Shown here: positions 1 to 5,601 of the stretch, in pieces
Layout of the letters: the number at the start of each line of letters is the position of its first letter
Position numbering within the stretch: the first letter of the stretch is position 1
Source: JARRLC01 sp050290865
GTDB lineage: Bacteria; Pseudomonadota; Alphaproteobacteria; Rhizobiales; Rhodomicrobiaceae
Assembly: GCA_050290865.1 (NCBI GenBank)
Contig: JBNKIW010000104.1
Location: 1 to 5,680, forward strand
Length of the DNA stretch: 5,680 nucleotides
Direction of reading: 5' to 3'
Translations under genes and position numbers: made by a program
The notes under the pieces: generated by a model
What the model was told of the DNA's origin: nothing
Databases searched by the model: none
What the model saw: the letters and a program-made list of their open reading frames with translations, nothing else

Positions 1-5
1 CAACA

Positions 6-19
6 GTCACAAGTGTGAC
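6..19. promoter_or_regulatory. Small palindrome, possible operator
   Basis: GTCAC and GTGAC form perfect 5-base arms around the 4-base centre AAGT. The size and symmetry suit a dimeric regulator. I do not recognise the motif, and the gene it would serve is not certain: the nearest start on the plus strand is 170 bases away, and an upstream gene may lie outside the window. A chance palindrome of this length is quite possible. Confidence 0.2.
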
Positions 20-125
20 AGATAGGATGCCGCGCGCGCCACGGGCTCCCTGCGGCGCGAGCGGCTTAGTACATCGGCCTGCCACGAATGGTGAGGCCAG
101 CCAGCCTGCAGGGGAGGAGGAAACG

Positions 126-151
126 GCAAGGCTTTGCTAACAGAAGCTTGC
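126..151 (+). other. Possible stem-loop in the leader of the diguanylate cyclase gene
   Basis: GCAAG-CTT (126-130 and 132-134, with G131 bulged out) pairs with AAGCTTGC (144-151) around a 9-base loop. It ends 37 bases before the ATG at 189. It lies just after a purine-rich run (GGGGAGGAGGAAA, about 111-123) that looks like a strong ribosome binding site but has no suitably spaced start codon behind it. The purine run holds several GGA triplets; CsrA/RsmA proteins bind GGA and CsrA controls E. coli ydeH, so a post-transcriptional role can be imagined, but this is inference only. Confidence 0.2.
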
Positions 152-188
152 TACGATCACGATCTTTCAGGCATTCAGCGGTGGCTGC

Positions 189-1091
189 ATGGCGTTCGAG
201 GGGCTCACTCACGAGGAAATGCGCGCAGCGCTCGGTGAACTGCAGCAGGCGCTTTTTCGGCACGAGCAGTGGTGCGAGGACCTGGTCAGAACAATCATCT
301 GTGCCCAGGAACCGGACGAGCGGGATGTCCAGGAGGAAGCTCACCGAAAATGCCGTTTCGGACAGTGGCTGTATGCCGCCGGAGCCGCCCGATTGGGCAC
401 CCATCCAAGTTTTGCTCAAATCGAAGCGTCCCACGAGCTAATCCATCGCTACGCCAGAGCGCTTTTGCAATGCTCTTTGGCGCGAAAACCGGTGGCTCTA
501 GACGACTATGAGCGCTTTTCAACCGCACTCAAACAAATGCGCCTGGAGATACTGACGACGAAGTACGAACTCGAGAACGCTCTTTTCAACCTTGACCCGT
601 TGACCGGGGCAACTAGCCGCATTGGGATGCTGACGAAGCTGCGCGAGCAGCAAAGCCTCGTTATCCGCAAGGTACATTCTACGTGCGTTGCAATGCTGGA
701 CCTCGATCACTTCAAGGAGGTGAACGATGCTTATGGCCATAACGCCGGCGACCGGGTCCTTGCCGATTTTGCCCGGCACGTGAAATCGCATATCCGGCCT
801 TATGATAGCTTCTTCCGCTATGGGGGCGAAGAATTCGTCCTTTGCGTTCCCGACACCGACCTCGAACGAGGCATGGCGATAATGGAAAAAATTCGCAGCG
901 ATCTGGCCGTCGCGGAGATAGTGGGTGAAGGTCATCCGCCCATAAAAATCACCGTCTCCGCCGGGTTGACATTGCTCGATCCCGACGTCCCGGTTGAACA
1001 GTCCATAGAGCGCGCCGACAAAGCGCTGTATGCAGCGAAAGCGTCGGGGCGAAACCGGACGATGATCTGGAGCCCTTCGCCCAAGGGATAA
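189..1091 (+). CDS. Diguanylate cyclase with N-terminal CZB zinc-sensor domain (DgcZ-like)
   Basis: A 300-residue cytosolic protein predicted to make cyclic di-GMP from two GTP. The N-terminal half (about 15-95) matches the CZB (chemoreceptor zinc-binding) domain: H25 in RHEQW, C55 in KCRFGQWLY, and H82 and H86 in SHELIH are the expected 3His/1Cys zinc ligands. A helical linker follows (about 105-135). The GGDEF domain (about 136-295) has DPLTG (136-140), the metal residue D171 in MLDLDHF, N179 and D188 for guanine binding, the active-site GGEEF (212-216), SAGL (257-260) and the closing RADKALYAAKASGRNR region (275-290). RPYD (203-206) lies exactly five residues before GGEEF, so the product-inhibition I-site (RxxD) is intact. 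No membrane segment is seen. In E. coli DgcZ, zinc binding to CZB inhibits the cyclase and the product drives adhesin (PGA) production; the same zinc control is inferred here. ATG 189 is the only usual start in frame after the TAA at 138-140; the ribosome binding site is weak. Family assignment is firm; orthology to DgcZ is not proven. Confidence 0.95.
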   Translation: MAFEGLTHEEMRAALGELQQALFRHEQWCEDLVRTIICAQEPDERDVQEEAHRKCRFGQWLYAAGAARLGTHPSFAQIEASHELIHRYARALLQCSLARKPVALDDYERFSTALKQMRLEILTTKYELENALFNLDPLTGATSRIGMLTKLREQQSLVIRKVHSTCVAMLDLDHFKEVNDAYGHNAGDRVLADFARHVKSHIRPYDSFFRYGGEEFVLCVPDTDLERGMAIMEKIRSDLAVAEIVGEGHPPIKITVSAGLTLLDPDVPVEQSIERADKALYAAKASGRNRTMIWSPSPKG

Positions 1092-1104
1092 CCGGGGTTC
1101 TCAG

Positions 1105-1145
1105 GGAGCCGCTTGAAGCGGCACCGTGGCATTCTCTTCCTTTCG
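1105..1145 (+). terminator. Possible terminator after the diguanylate cyclase gene
   Basis: GCCGCTT (1108-1114) and AAGCGGC (1116-1122) pair around a tight loop. The stem extends by GG/CC (1105-1106 with 1124-1125) across one A-A mismatch. It begins 14 bases after the TAA. The following bases are pyrimidine-rich (ATTCTCTTCCTTTC, 1131-1144) but not a true T-run and start several bases after the stem, so this is a weak intrinsic terminator at best. Confidence 0.35.
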
Positions 1146-1172
1146 GAACTGCAGCAAGCAGTCCCGATCCCA

Positions 1173-1188
1173 TTAACATGTGTGTTGA
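1173..1188. promoter_or_regulatory. AT-rich imperfect palindrome
   Basis: TTAACA and TGTTGA face each other around TGTG, with one mismatch between the arms. It stands out as an AT-rich patch in GC-rich DNA upstream of the D-TA family gene and could be an operator. It overlaps the left arm of the longer stem at 1183-1221, so the two readings compete. No known binding motif is recognised. Confidence 0.2.
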
Positions 1189-1221
1189 TCGCCGGAAGCT
1201 CAGTGGCCAAGGCGGTCAATA
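1183..1221 (+). other. Long-looped inverted repeat upstream of the D-TA family gene
   Basis: TGTTGATCGCC (1183-1193) pairs with GGCGGTCAATA (1211-1221) over 11 positions if two G-U pairs are allowed, with a 17-base loop. In DNA the core TTGATCGCC/GGCGGTCAA has one mismatch. It may be an RNA structure or a spaced operator. I cannot tie it to a known riboswitch or tRNA-like fold. Confidence 0.25.
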
Positions 1222-1248
1222 GAGCTGGCATTCAACGCGCTCTCTGGT

Positions 1249-1280
1249 GACGCCAGTGGGCGTCCGCGCGGCTCCGCGCG
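1249..1280. repeat. Two abutting GC-rich hairpins
   Basis: Two perfect inverted repeats sit end to end with no gap. The first is GACGCC-agtg-GGCGTC (1249-1264). The second is CGCGCGG-ct-CCGCGCG (1265-1280), which would fold as six pairs with a four-base loop. They end 25 bases before the TATACT box of the next gene. There is no T-run on the plus side (TTCACCACC follows), so they are not a classical intrinsic terminator. They resemble intergenic palindromic units found in many proteobacteria, but I cannot show from one copy that they belong to a repeat family. Confidence 0.4.
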
Positions 1281-1311
1281 TTCACCACCGGCGCGTGGCA
1301 TCGTGTATACT
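1281..1311 (+). promoter_or_regulatory. Candidate promoter for the D-TA family gene
   Basis: TATACT at 1306-1311 is a good -10 box (five of six to TATAAT). The best -35 candidate is TTCACC at 1281-1286, with a 19-base gap that is longer than ideal. Transcription would begin near 1318, leaving a short leader of about 18 bases with the ribosome binding site GGGAG at 1325-1329, six bases before the ATG at 1336. Confidence 0.35.
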
Positions 1312-1335
1312 CTCGCCTGAGTACGGGAGAACTCC

Positions 1336-2421
1336 ATGAGCAGCGCCGCCCTGAAGTCCGAAATCACCCGCCGCTTCGGCTCGCCCGCCGTCGTCATCGA
1401 CCTCGACGTCGTGGAACGCAATATCGCCCGCGTGCAGGCGCTTTGCGATGCCGCCGGGGTCGCCAACCGCCCACACATCAAGACGCACAAGAGCCCCGTG
1501 CTGGCCGCGATGCAGCGTGACGCCGGAGCGGCGGGCATCACCTGCCAGAAACTTGGTGAGGCCGAAGTCATGGCGGCGGCTGGCCTCGATAACATTCTCA
1601 TCAGCTACAACCTTCTCGGCGAGGAGAAGACCGGACGGCTCGGGGCGCTGCTGCGCGACGTCAACGTTATCGTCGCGGCCGATAACCCGGTGGTCGCGGA
1701 CGGGCTGACACGCGCCGCCACGATCGCAGGGCGGCCGCTGCCGGTTGCGGTCGAATGCGACACCGGGCGAAAACGAGCAGGCGTGGAGACACCGGCCGAG
1801 GCAGTAGCGCTCGCCCGGCATATTGCAAGCCTGCCGGGCCTGCGCTTCGCCGGCCTCCTCCTCTATCCACCCGATGCGGCGATGGCTGCGGCGCAGCCCT
1901 TTCTCGATGCCACGCTGGCGGGCCTCAGCGAGAACGGGCTCGTGGTGGAGATCGTCTCGACCGGCGGCACGCCCAACCTCGCGCGTCTTGGCGACATCAG
2001 GGGCATCACTGAGCACCGTGTCGGCACCGCCATCTTCAATGACCGCATGATGATGAAAGCCGGGGTGGCCGCGCTCGCGGATTGCGCGCTGACGGTCTAC
2101 ACGACGGTCGTCAGCCGAGCCGCGCCTGAACGTGGCATCCTCGACGCCGGTTCGAAAACGCTGACCACCGACACCGGCGGGCTGGACGGCTTTGGCCTCA
2201 TCTTGGAGCACCCTGAGGCGCGTATCGCCGCGCTGTCCGAGGAACACGGCATCCTTGATCTGGGCGCTTGCCGCGCCGCAGGCCCCCGGATCGGCGATGT
2301 CGTGCGCGTCGTGCCGAACCACGTCTGTGTAGTGGTGAACATGGTCGACCGTTACGTCATCGTTCGCGATGAGATGATCATCGGCGAAATGCCCGTAGCC
2401 GCGCGCGGTAGAACCGGATGA
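1336..2421 (+). CDS. D-threonine aldolase / D-serine dehydratase family PLP enzyme
   Basis: A 361-residue fold-type III PLP enzyme with an N-terminal alanine-racemase-like barrel (about 15-245) and a C-terminal beta domain (about 255-355), the usual length for this family. PHIKTHK (46-52) holds K49, the lysine expected to form the Schiff base with PLP. STGGTP (208-213) is the phosphate-binding loop, and DAGSKTLTTD (270-279) is a further conserved stretch. H329 and C331 in VPNHVC form the HxC divalent-metal site. Members split D-threonine into glycine and acetaldehyde, or deaminate D-serine or D-threo-3-hydroxyaspartate. The HxC pair is the form described for eukaryotic D-serine dehydratase (zinc), whereas characterised bacterial D-threonine aldolase has HxD; this leans towards a dehydratase but does not settle the substrate. 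No signal peptide is seen, so it is cytosolic. The ATG is chosen because GGGAG lies six bases upstream and the family's start region (FGSPAVVIDLDVVERNI) follows closely. The neighbours give no pathway hint. Confidence 0.93.
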   Translation: MSSAALKSEITRRFGSPAVVIDLDVVERNIARVQALCDAAGVANRPHIKTHKSPVLAAMQRDAGAAGITCQKLGEAEVMAAAGLDNILISYNLLGEEKTGRLGALLRDVNVIVAADNPVVADGLTRAATIAGRPLPVAVECDTGRKRAGVETPAEAVALARHIASLPGLRFAGLLLYPPDAAMAAAQPFLDATLAGLSENGLVVEIVSTGGTPNLARLGDIRGITEHRVGTAIFNDRMMMKAGVAALADCALTVYTTVVSRAAPERGILDAGSKTLTTDTGGLDGFGLILEHPEARIAALSEEHGILDLGACRAAGPRIGDVVRVVPNHVCVVVNMVDRYVIVRDEMIIGEMPVAARGRTG

Positions 2422-2428
2422 CGGTTCT
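2410..2428 (+). terminator. Hairpin spanning the D-TA gene stop codon, possible terminator
   Basis: AGAACCG (2410-2416) and CGGTTCT (2422-2428) are a perfect 7-base inverted repeat with the loop GATGA, which contains the TGA stop (2419-2421). The stem may gain a G-U and a G-C pair outside (2408-2430). There is no T-run after it (GCAGTGCTCAT), so termination would need Rho or other help; it may instead protect the 3' end of the message. Confidence 0.35.
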
Positions 2429-2748
2429 GCAGTGCTCATCCCAACCAGTGTGTTTGCGATACGCCCAACCCACCGCTGAGGGGAGGACCGCGGAGGTATT
2501 CCCGGCGTCATTGATCCCATAGACCCGATTTGACGCGGTTCTTCATCTTATCGTGGCCGTTCTTCTCACTCGGGTCGAAACCGGCGGTTCAGCACGCGCC
2601 AGGGATGCAGTTGATAATCCCTCAAAAGCGGTCGTTTGCTTGGTGTTTCAAGATAGAACGCCGCACCCCTGGTAACGGTCGCTCGAAGCGAGCAGGACTC
2701 GGGGAAGTATCGACCCGATGCGTACGCTCGCAGTGAGATGCGGCGAGA
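2422..2748. other. Convergent intergenic region without a convincing gene
   Basis: This 327-base stretch lies between the ends of the D-TA and NYN genes. A plus-strand frame from TTG 2530 to 2736 (68 codons) has no ribosome binding site and a composition unlike a real protein. On the minus strand the NYN frame stays open for 60 codons past its stop (to 2566-2568), but with no start and no recognisable domain. A small GC hairpin, GCTCG-aag-CGAGC (2681-2693), has no T-run on either side and could help end transcription of the NYN gene. No RNA gene or insertion-sequence end was recognised. Confidence 0.6.
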
Positions 2749-3495
2749 TCATCGCGATTTCGCTGATTTGCCTGCGACCGCCGGCTTTGCTCTGATCCGG
2801 AGATGTCCGGTTGGTGATTTTTGAAGCTCCAGAGTGTCGATTTTGCGCACCAGATCGCTCAGCTTTTTGACCCCGTATGTGCGCGGATCAAAGTCCGACG
2901 CCAGATTGGCGAGTTGCTGGCCGACTTCGCCGAGGTTGACCCATCCGTCGTCGTTTTCCATCTCCGAGACGATCTTGTTCAAGATGCCCGCAGCGTGGGC
3001 AACAGACTGCAGCGGCTTCGCCGTTGACCGCGCGTCAGTGGTCTGGATCTCGGGCAGCAAGTTCTCGGTGTAGATGAAACGGCGGCAGGCCTGCCGGAAA
3101 CTCTCCGGGGTTTTCTGCTCGCCAAACCCGAACACATCCACGCCTTCTTCGCGGATGCGCGCTGCGAGGCGCGTGAAATCGCTGTCGGAAGATACAAGAC
3201 AGAAGCCGTCGAAACGACCGCTGTGGAGGAGATCCATGGCGTCGATCACCAGCGTGATATCGGAGGCATTCTTGCCGGTCGTGTAGGCGAATTGTTGCTG
3301 CGGAATGATCGCATGCTGGGCAAGGATGTCCACCCAGGCCTTTGAGCGTGTGCTGGAAAAGTCGCCATAGATCCGCCGGACACTGGCTTCCCCGATTTTC
3401 GCAATTTCATCGAAAAGACCATCGGCGATTTTGGCCGATGCGTTATCGGCGTCGATCAAGACGGCCAGCCGTGACGGGCGACGTTCAGCAGGCAT
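2749..3495 (-). CDS. NYN (LabA-like/DUF88) nuclease-family protein with OST-HTH/LOTUS domain
   Basis: A 248-residue cytosolic protein. The N-terminal NYN domain (about 8-150) belongs to the PIN-like nuclease fold: VLIDADN (12-18) carries D15 and D17, GKNASDI (74-80) carries D79, and VSSDSDF (101-107) carries D104 and D106. These acidic residues are where the family binds a metal for RNA cleavage, and all are present. The C-terminal part (about 162-235), with GWVNLGEVGQQLANL and TYGVKKLSDLVRKI, matches an OST-HTH/LOTUS domain, known to bind RNA (including G-quadruplex RNA) and protein partners. A role in RNA binding or turnover is inferred; no bacterial substrate can be read from the sequence. 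The start is set at 3495 because AAGAGG stands five bases upstream and the NYN domain begins within ten residues. The open frame reaches back to 3645, but that extra 50-residue part looks non-coding and would fill most of the promoter space. The gene diverges from the ABC transporter gene and converges on the D-TA gene, so it appears monocistronic. Confidence 0.93.
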   Translation of the reverse strand: MPAERRPSRLAVLIDADNASAKIADGLFDEIAKIGEASVRRIYGDFSSTRSKAWVDILAQHAIIPQQQFAYTTGKNASDITLVIDAMDLLHSGRFDGFCLVSSDSDFTRLAARIREEGVDVFGFGEQKTPESFRQACRRFIYTENLLPEIQTTDARSTAKPLQSVAHAAGILNKIVSEMENDDGWVNLGEVGQQLANLASDFDPRTYGVKKLSDLVRKIDTLELQKSPTGHLRIRAKPAVAGKSAKSR

Positions 3496-3703
3496 GGTGT
3501 CCTCTTGGCGCAGGGCAATTTCAGGAATCAAAGTGTTGCACGATATGGCTTTGAGAACGATCGGAAAAGCTGGAGCTGCCGCCGCCTGGTCGGACATTTC
3601 ACCGGCCGCGCAACCGTCATTCTGAAAGCCGCCGTTCGTAGCCACGCATCACCCTGCCGGCAGCTGTCTGACACAATTCAGTCAATCCGGCAACCGACAA
3701 GAA
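3496..3703. promoter_or_regulatory. Divergent intergenic region between NYN and ABC genes
   Basis: This interval must hold the promoters of both divergent genes, but I see no strong sigma-70 box pair on either strand. Two symmetric elements are visible. CTGCCGGCAG (3654-3663) is a perfect 10-base palindrome. CAATTC (3674-3679) and GAATTG (3701-3706) are inverted 6-base arms 21 bases apart, just before the transporter gene. Either could be a regulator site; neither matches a motif I know. Confidence 0.35.
3501..3506 (-). promoter_or_regulatory. Ribosome binding site that sets the NYN gene start
   Basis: On the minus strand AAGAGG is followed by the five bases ACACC and then ATG (3495-3493). 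This is the best site upstream of the NYN domain and argues for the 248-residue form over the longer open frame starting at 3645. Confidence 0.7.
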
Positions 3704-5548
3704 TTGCGTTTCGATCTTACTGGCGGGGCAGATGAAATCAAATATCGTCGATTGGATTACTGGTATCATTCAGCACGAGAGCGGTTGGGGTTGATCGCAA
3801 GAATTCTGCGTCGCCACCGCCGCAGGGTGGCAGCTATCCTCCTGGCCACACTCGGCGTTTACATTTCCAGCCTTTCCGTTCCCATCGTCATTCAGAACAT
3901 AATCGATGGGATCACCTCGCACCGCACAACGCTGTTCGTCGGCACACTGGGCACTCTGGCGGTGATATTGTCCATCGCCGACGTCTTCCTGGCGGACATA
4001 CGGCGGTCGATGGTCATATCGCTGGGCCAGCGTGTCGATCGGCATATTTCTCTGGAAATCATGGCGCATGTGCTTGGTGCTCGCATCGATGTTGCTGATC
4101 ACAACACTGGCGAGATCCTCAACAGGACCGAGCAGACCGACAAGATAAAAACGTTTATGATCGACATCATCCCGTCGTCGATCTTCGATATTGGCGGCGC
4201 AGTCATCGCGACGGTCATGATTTTCGCCTACAGCGGATATTGCGGTCTTGCTATTCTGATCATTGCCGCAGCCGGCTTCCTGCTCTCCAAGAACATTCTC
4301 CGCACCTTCTACTCGAACGTTTTTTCGCTGTTCAAATTGAGGAGCGAAAGGCAAGGCAATCTGGCGGAAACCGTGGGCGGCTTGAGCACGATCAAGGCGC
4401 TTGCCATCGAGCCGGGACGCTTCCGCCTGTGGGCCAAGAAAACGAAGAACCTGGTCAACGCTTACGGGAACACGACGCACATCCTCCGCCGCTTCTTCAG
4501 AGTGACACGCCTGTCGCAGCATATGTTGACCCTCGCAGTGGTGGGCGTTGGCGGCTTCGAGTTGATGCGCGGCGCGCTCAGCGTCGGCGAACTGTTCGCC
4601 ATATTGATCCTGACAGGCAAAGTCTCCGCACCTCTCCTCGCTTCGGCCGATGTGGCGCGTCAATGTCAGGAGGTCGCCGTCGCCGTGAACGAATTGGGAC
4701 GTCTTCTTGACGCTCCGCCCGACCGTGCCAATATTACGGCACCGCTCCGCACGCCGCTCAACGGAGGCATTGAATTCCGCGACGTCACCTACCGTTACAG
4801 CGCCGAAGCGGTTCCCGCGGTCGCGGGTCTTTCGTTGCGCCTACCTGAAACAGGGCTTATCGCCATCATTGGCCGCAACGGTTCCGGAAAATCCACATTG
4901 CTGCGCCTCACGCAGGGGTTGTTGCGGGATTTCGAGGGAGAAATCCGAGTGGGTGGCGACGATGTTCGGGCCTTCCATCCACAGTGGCTACGCTCGCAGA
5001 TGGCGGTGGTCAATCAAGACACCATACTGTTCGCCGGGACTATCCGCGAAAACGTCTCCAGTTGGGTTTCCAGCGTCACGGATGCGGAGATCGAGGCGGC
5101 GCTGCATCTGGCGGGTGCCTGGGATTTTGTCAACGAACTCCCCGGCAGGCTGGATGCGCAGCTCACGGAGAATGCCACCAACCTGTCGGGCGGACAACGG
5201 CAGCGTCTGTCGGTTGCCCGCGCCGCGTTGCGCGACCCGAAAATCGTTTTGCTGGATGAACCGACCGCGTTTCTTGATGCCGAAGCCTCTGTCAGCCTGG
5301 AGGCTCGGTTGGCCGCTTGGGGCAAAGGGCGGCTGATGATCCTGGTGTCGCACCATCTTGCCGCCACGCGGACGGCCGACACCATCGTCCTGATGGAAAA
5401 AGGGGCAGTCGCGGCACAGGGCAGTCATAGCGAGTTGCTGCAAGGCTTGGCGCTCTACCGCTCGCTGTGGAATAATTACTTGCGCGGCACCGGTGTGGGG
5501 CAACCGGCGGATGGGGCGGCACTGTCGGCCACCGACGAGATGGCTTAG
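3704..5548 (+). CDS. HlyB-type (type I secretion-like) ABC transporter, membrane domain plus ATPase
   Basis: An inner-membrane half-transporter, expected to work as a homodimer and export a protein or peptide with ATP. Numbering is from TTG 3704 (614 residues). The membrane domain covers about 30-335, with hydrophobic segments near 42-64, 77-98, 158-178, 181-200, 273-290 and 292-312. The stretch AETVGGLSTIKALAIEP (221-237) and GKVSAPLL (305-312) resemble HlyB/RTX exporters more than MsbA-type lipid flippases. The ATPase domain (about 355-595) is complete: GRNGSGKST Walker A (390-398, K396), Q438 in the Q-loop, LSGGQ signature (494-498), IVLLDEP Walker B (514-520, E519) and the switch histidine H550. 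Classical HlyB proteins have about 130 extra N-terminal residues (C39-like domain); these are absent. No membrane-fusion partner or RTX substrate lies next to it here. The true start is uncertain. TTG 3704 has a poor ribosome binding site; TTG 3791 overlaps the stop of a 20-codon ATG frame (3732-3794) that looks like the natural N-terminus in another frame. Family is firm; start and substrate are not. Confidence 0.92.
   Translation: MRFDLTGGADEIKYRRLDYWYHSARERLGLIARILRRHRRRVAAILLATLGVYISSLSVPIVIQNIIDGITSHRTTLFVGTLGTLAVILSIADVFLADIRRSMVISLGQRVDRHISLEIMAHVLGARIDVADHNTGEILNRTEQTDKIKTFMIDIIPSSIFDIGGAVIATVMIFAYSGYCGLAILIIAAAGFLLSKNILRTFYSNVFSLFKLRSERQGNLAETVGGLSTIKALAIEPGRFRLWAKKTKNLVNAYGNTTHILRRFFRVTRLSQHMLTLAVVGVGGFELMRGALSVGELFAILILTGKVSAPLLASADVARQCQEVAVAVNELGRLLDAPPDRANITAPLRTPLNGGIEFRDVTYRYSAEAVPAVAGLSLRLPETGLIAIIGRNGSGKSTLLRLTQGLLRDFEGEIRVGGDDVRAFHPQWLRSQMAVVNQDTILFAGTIRENVSSWVSSVTDAEIEAALHLAGAWDFVNELPGRLDAQLTENATNLSGGQRQRLSVARAALRDPKIVLLDEPTAFLDAEASVSLEARLAAWGKGRLMILVSHHLAATRTADTIVLMEKGAVAAQGSHSELLQGLALYRSLWNNYLRGTGVGQPADGAALSATDEMA
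3732..3794 (+). other. 20-codon ATG frame overlapping the ABC transporter N-terminus
   Basis: ATG 3732 opens a short frame beginning MKSNIVDWITGIIQHES and ending at TGA 3792-3794, with the G-rich GGCGGGG (3722-3728) just upstream as a possible, closely spaced ribosome binding site. The stop overlaps an in-frame transporter TTG as TTGA (3791-3794). One extra base in the GGGGTT run (3787-3792) would fuse the two frames as ...GWG-LIARILRRHRRR, giving a 605-residue transporter with a natural-looking start. It may be the true N-terminus cut off by a frameshift or sequencing error, or a leader peptide coupled to the transporter. Confidence 0.4.
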
Positions 5549-5587
5549 TGGCTTCCCACTGCATTCGTGTCACTTTCTGCACGGAAT

Positions 5588-5601
5588 CCCTCAAGCGAGG
5601 G
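5588..5601. terminator. Small hairpin between convergent genes
   Basis: CCCTC (5588-5592) and GAGGG (5597-5601) pair around AAGC. It lies 40 bases after the transporter stop and overlaps the stop codon of the minus-strand gene that follows. No T-run is present on either side, so a role as a two-way terminator is only a guess. Confidence 0.25.

Noticed and set aside
27..140. Plus-strand 37-codon frame from ATG 27 (open from position 3)
   Set aside because: Low-complexity Ala/Arg/Pro sequence without a ribosome binding site or motif; could be the tail of an upstream gene but nothing supports it.
1282..2520. 412-codon minus-strand frame across the D-TA gene
   Set aside because: It is the antisense shadow of a clear PLP enzyme gene; its Arg-, His- and Asp-rich sequence has no domain sense.
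2530..2736. Plus-strand 68-codon frame from TTG between the D-TA and NYN genes
   Set aside because: No ribosome binding site, rare start, composition unlike a real protein and no recognised motif.
2566..2748. Minus-strand frame staying open for 60 codons after the NYN stop, ending ...YQLHPWRVLNRRFRPE
   Set aside because: A run of this length can occur by chance in GC-rich DNA, there is no start codon with a ribosome binding site, and the NYN protein already ends naturally in AVAGKSAKSR.
3496..3645. Longer NYN protein starting at 3645
   Set aside because: The good ribosome binding site and the family start both point to ATG 3495; the added 50 residues look non-coding and would occupy the divergent promoter region.
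3505..3735. Possible remnant of the missing C39-like domain upstream of the transporter
   Set aside because: No frame in 3496-3731 shows C39-like sequence; the open frame there reads as random Arg/Ser-rich protein.
3770..4663. 297-codon minus-strand frame across the ABC transporter gene
   Set aside because: Antisense shadow of the membrane domain, rich in His, Arg and Gln with no recognisable domain.
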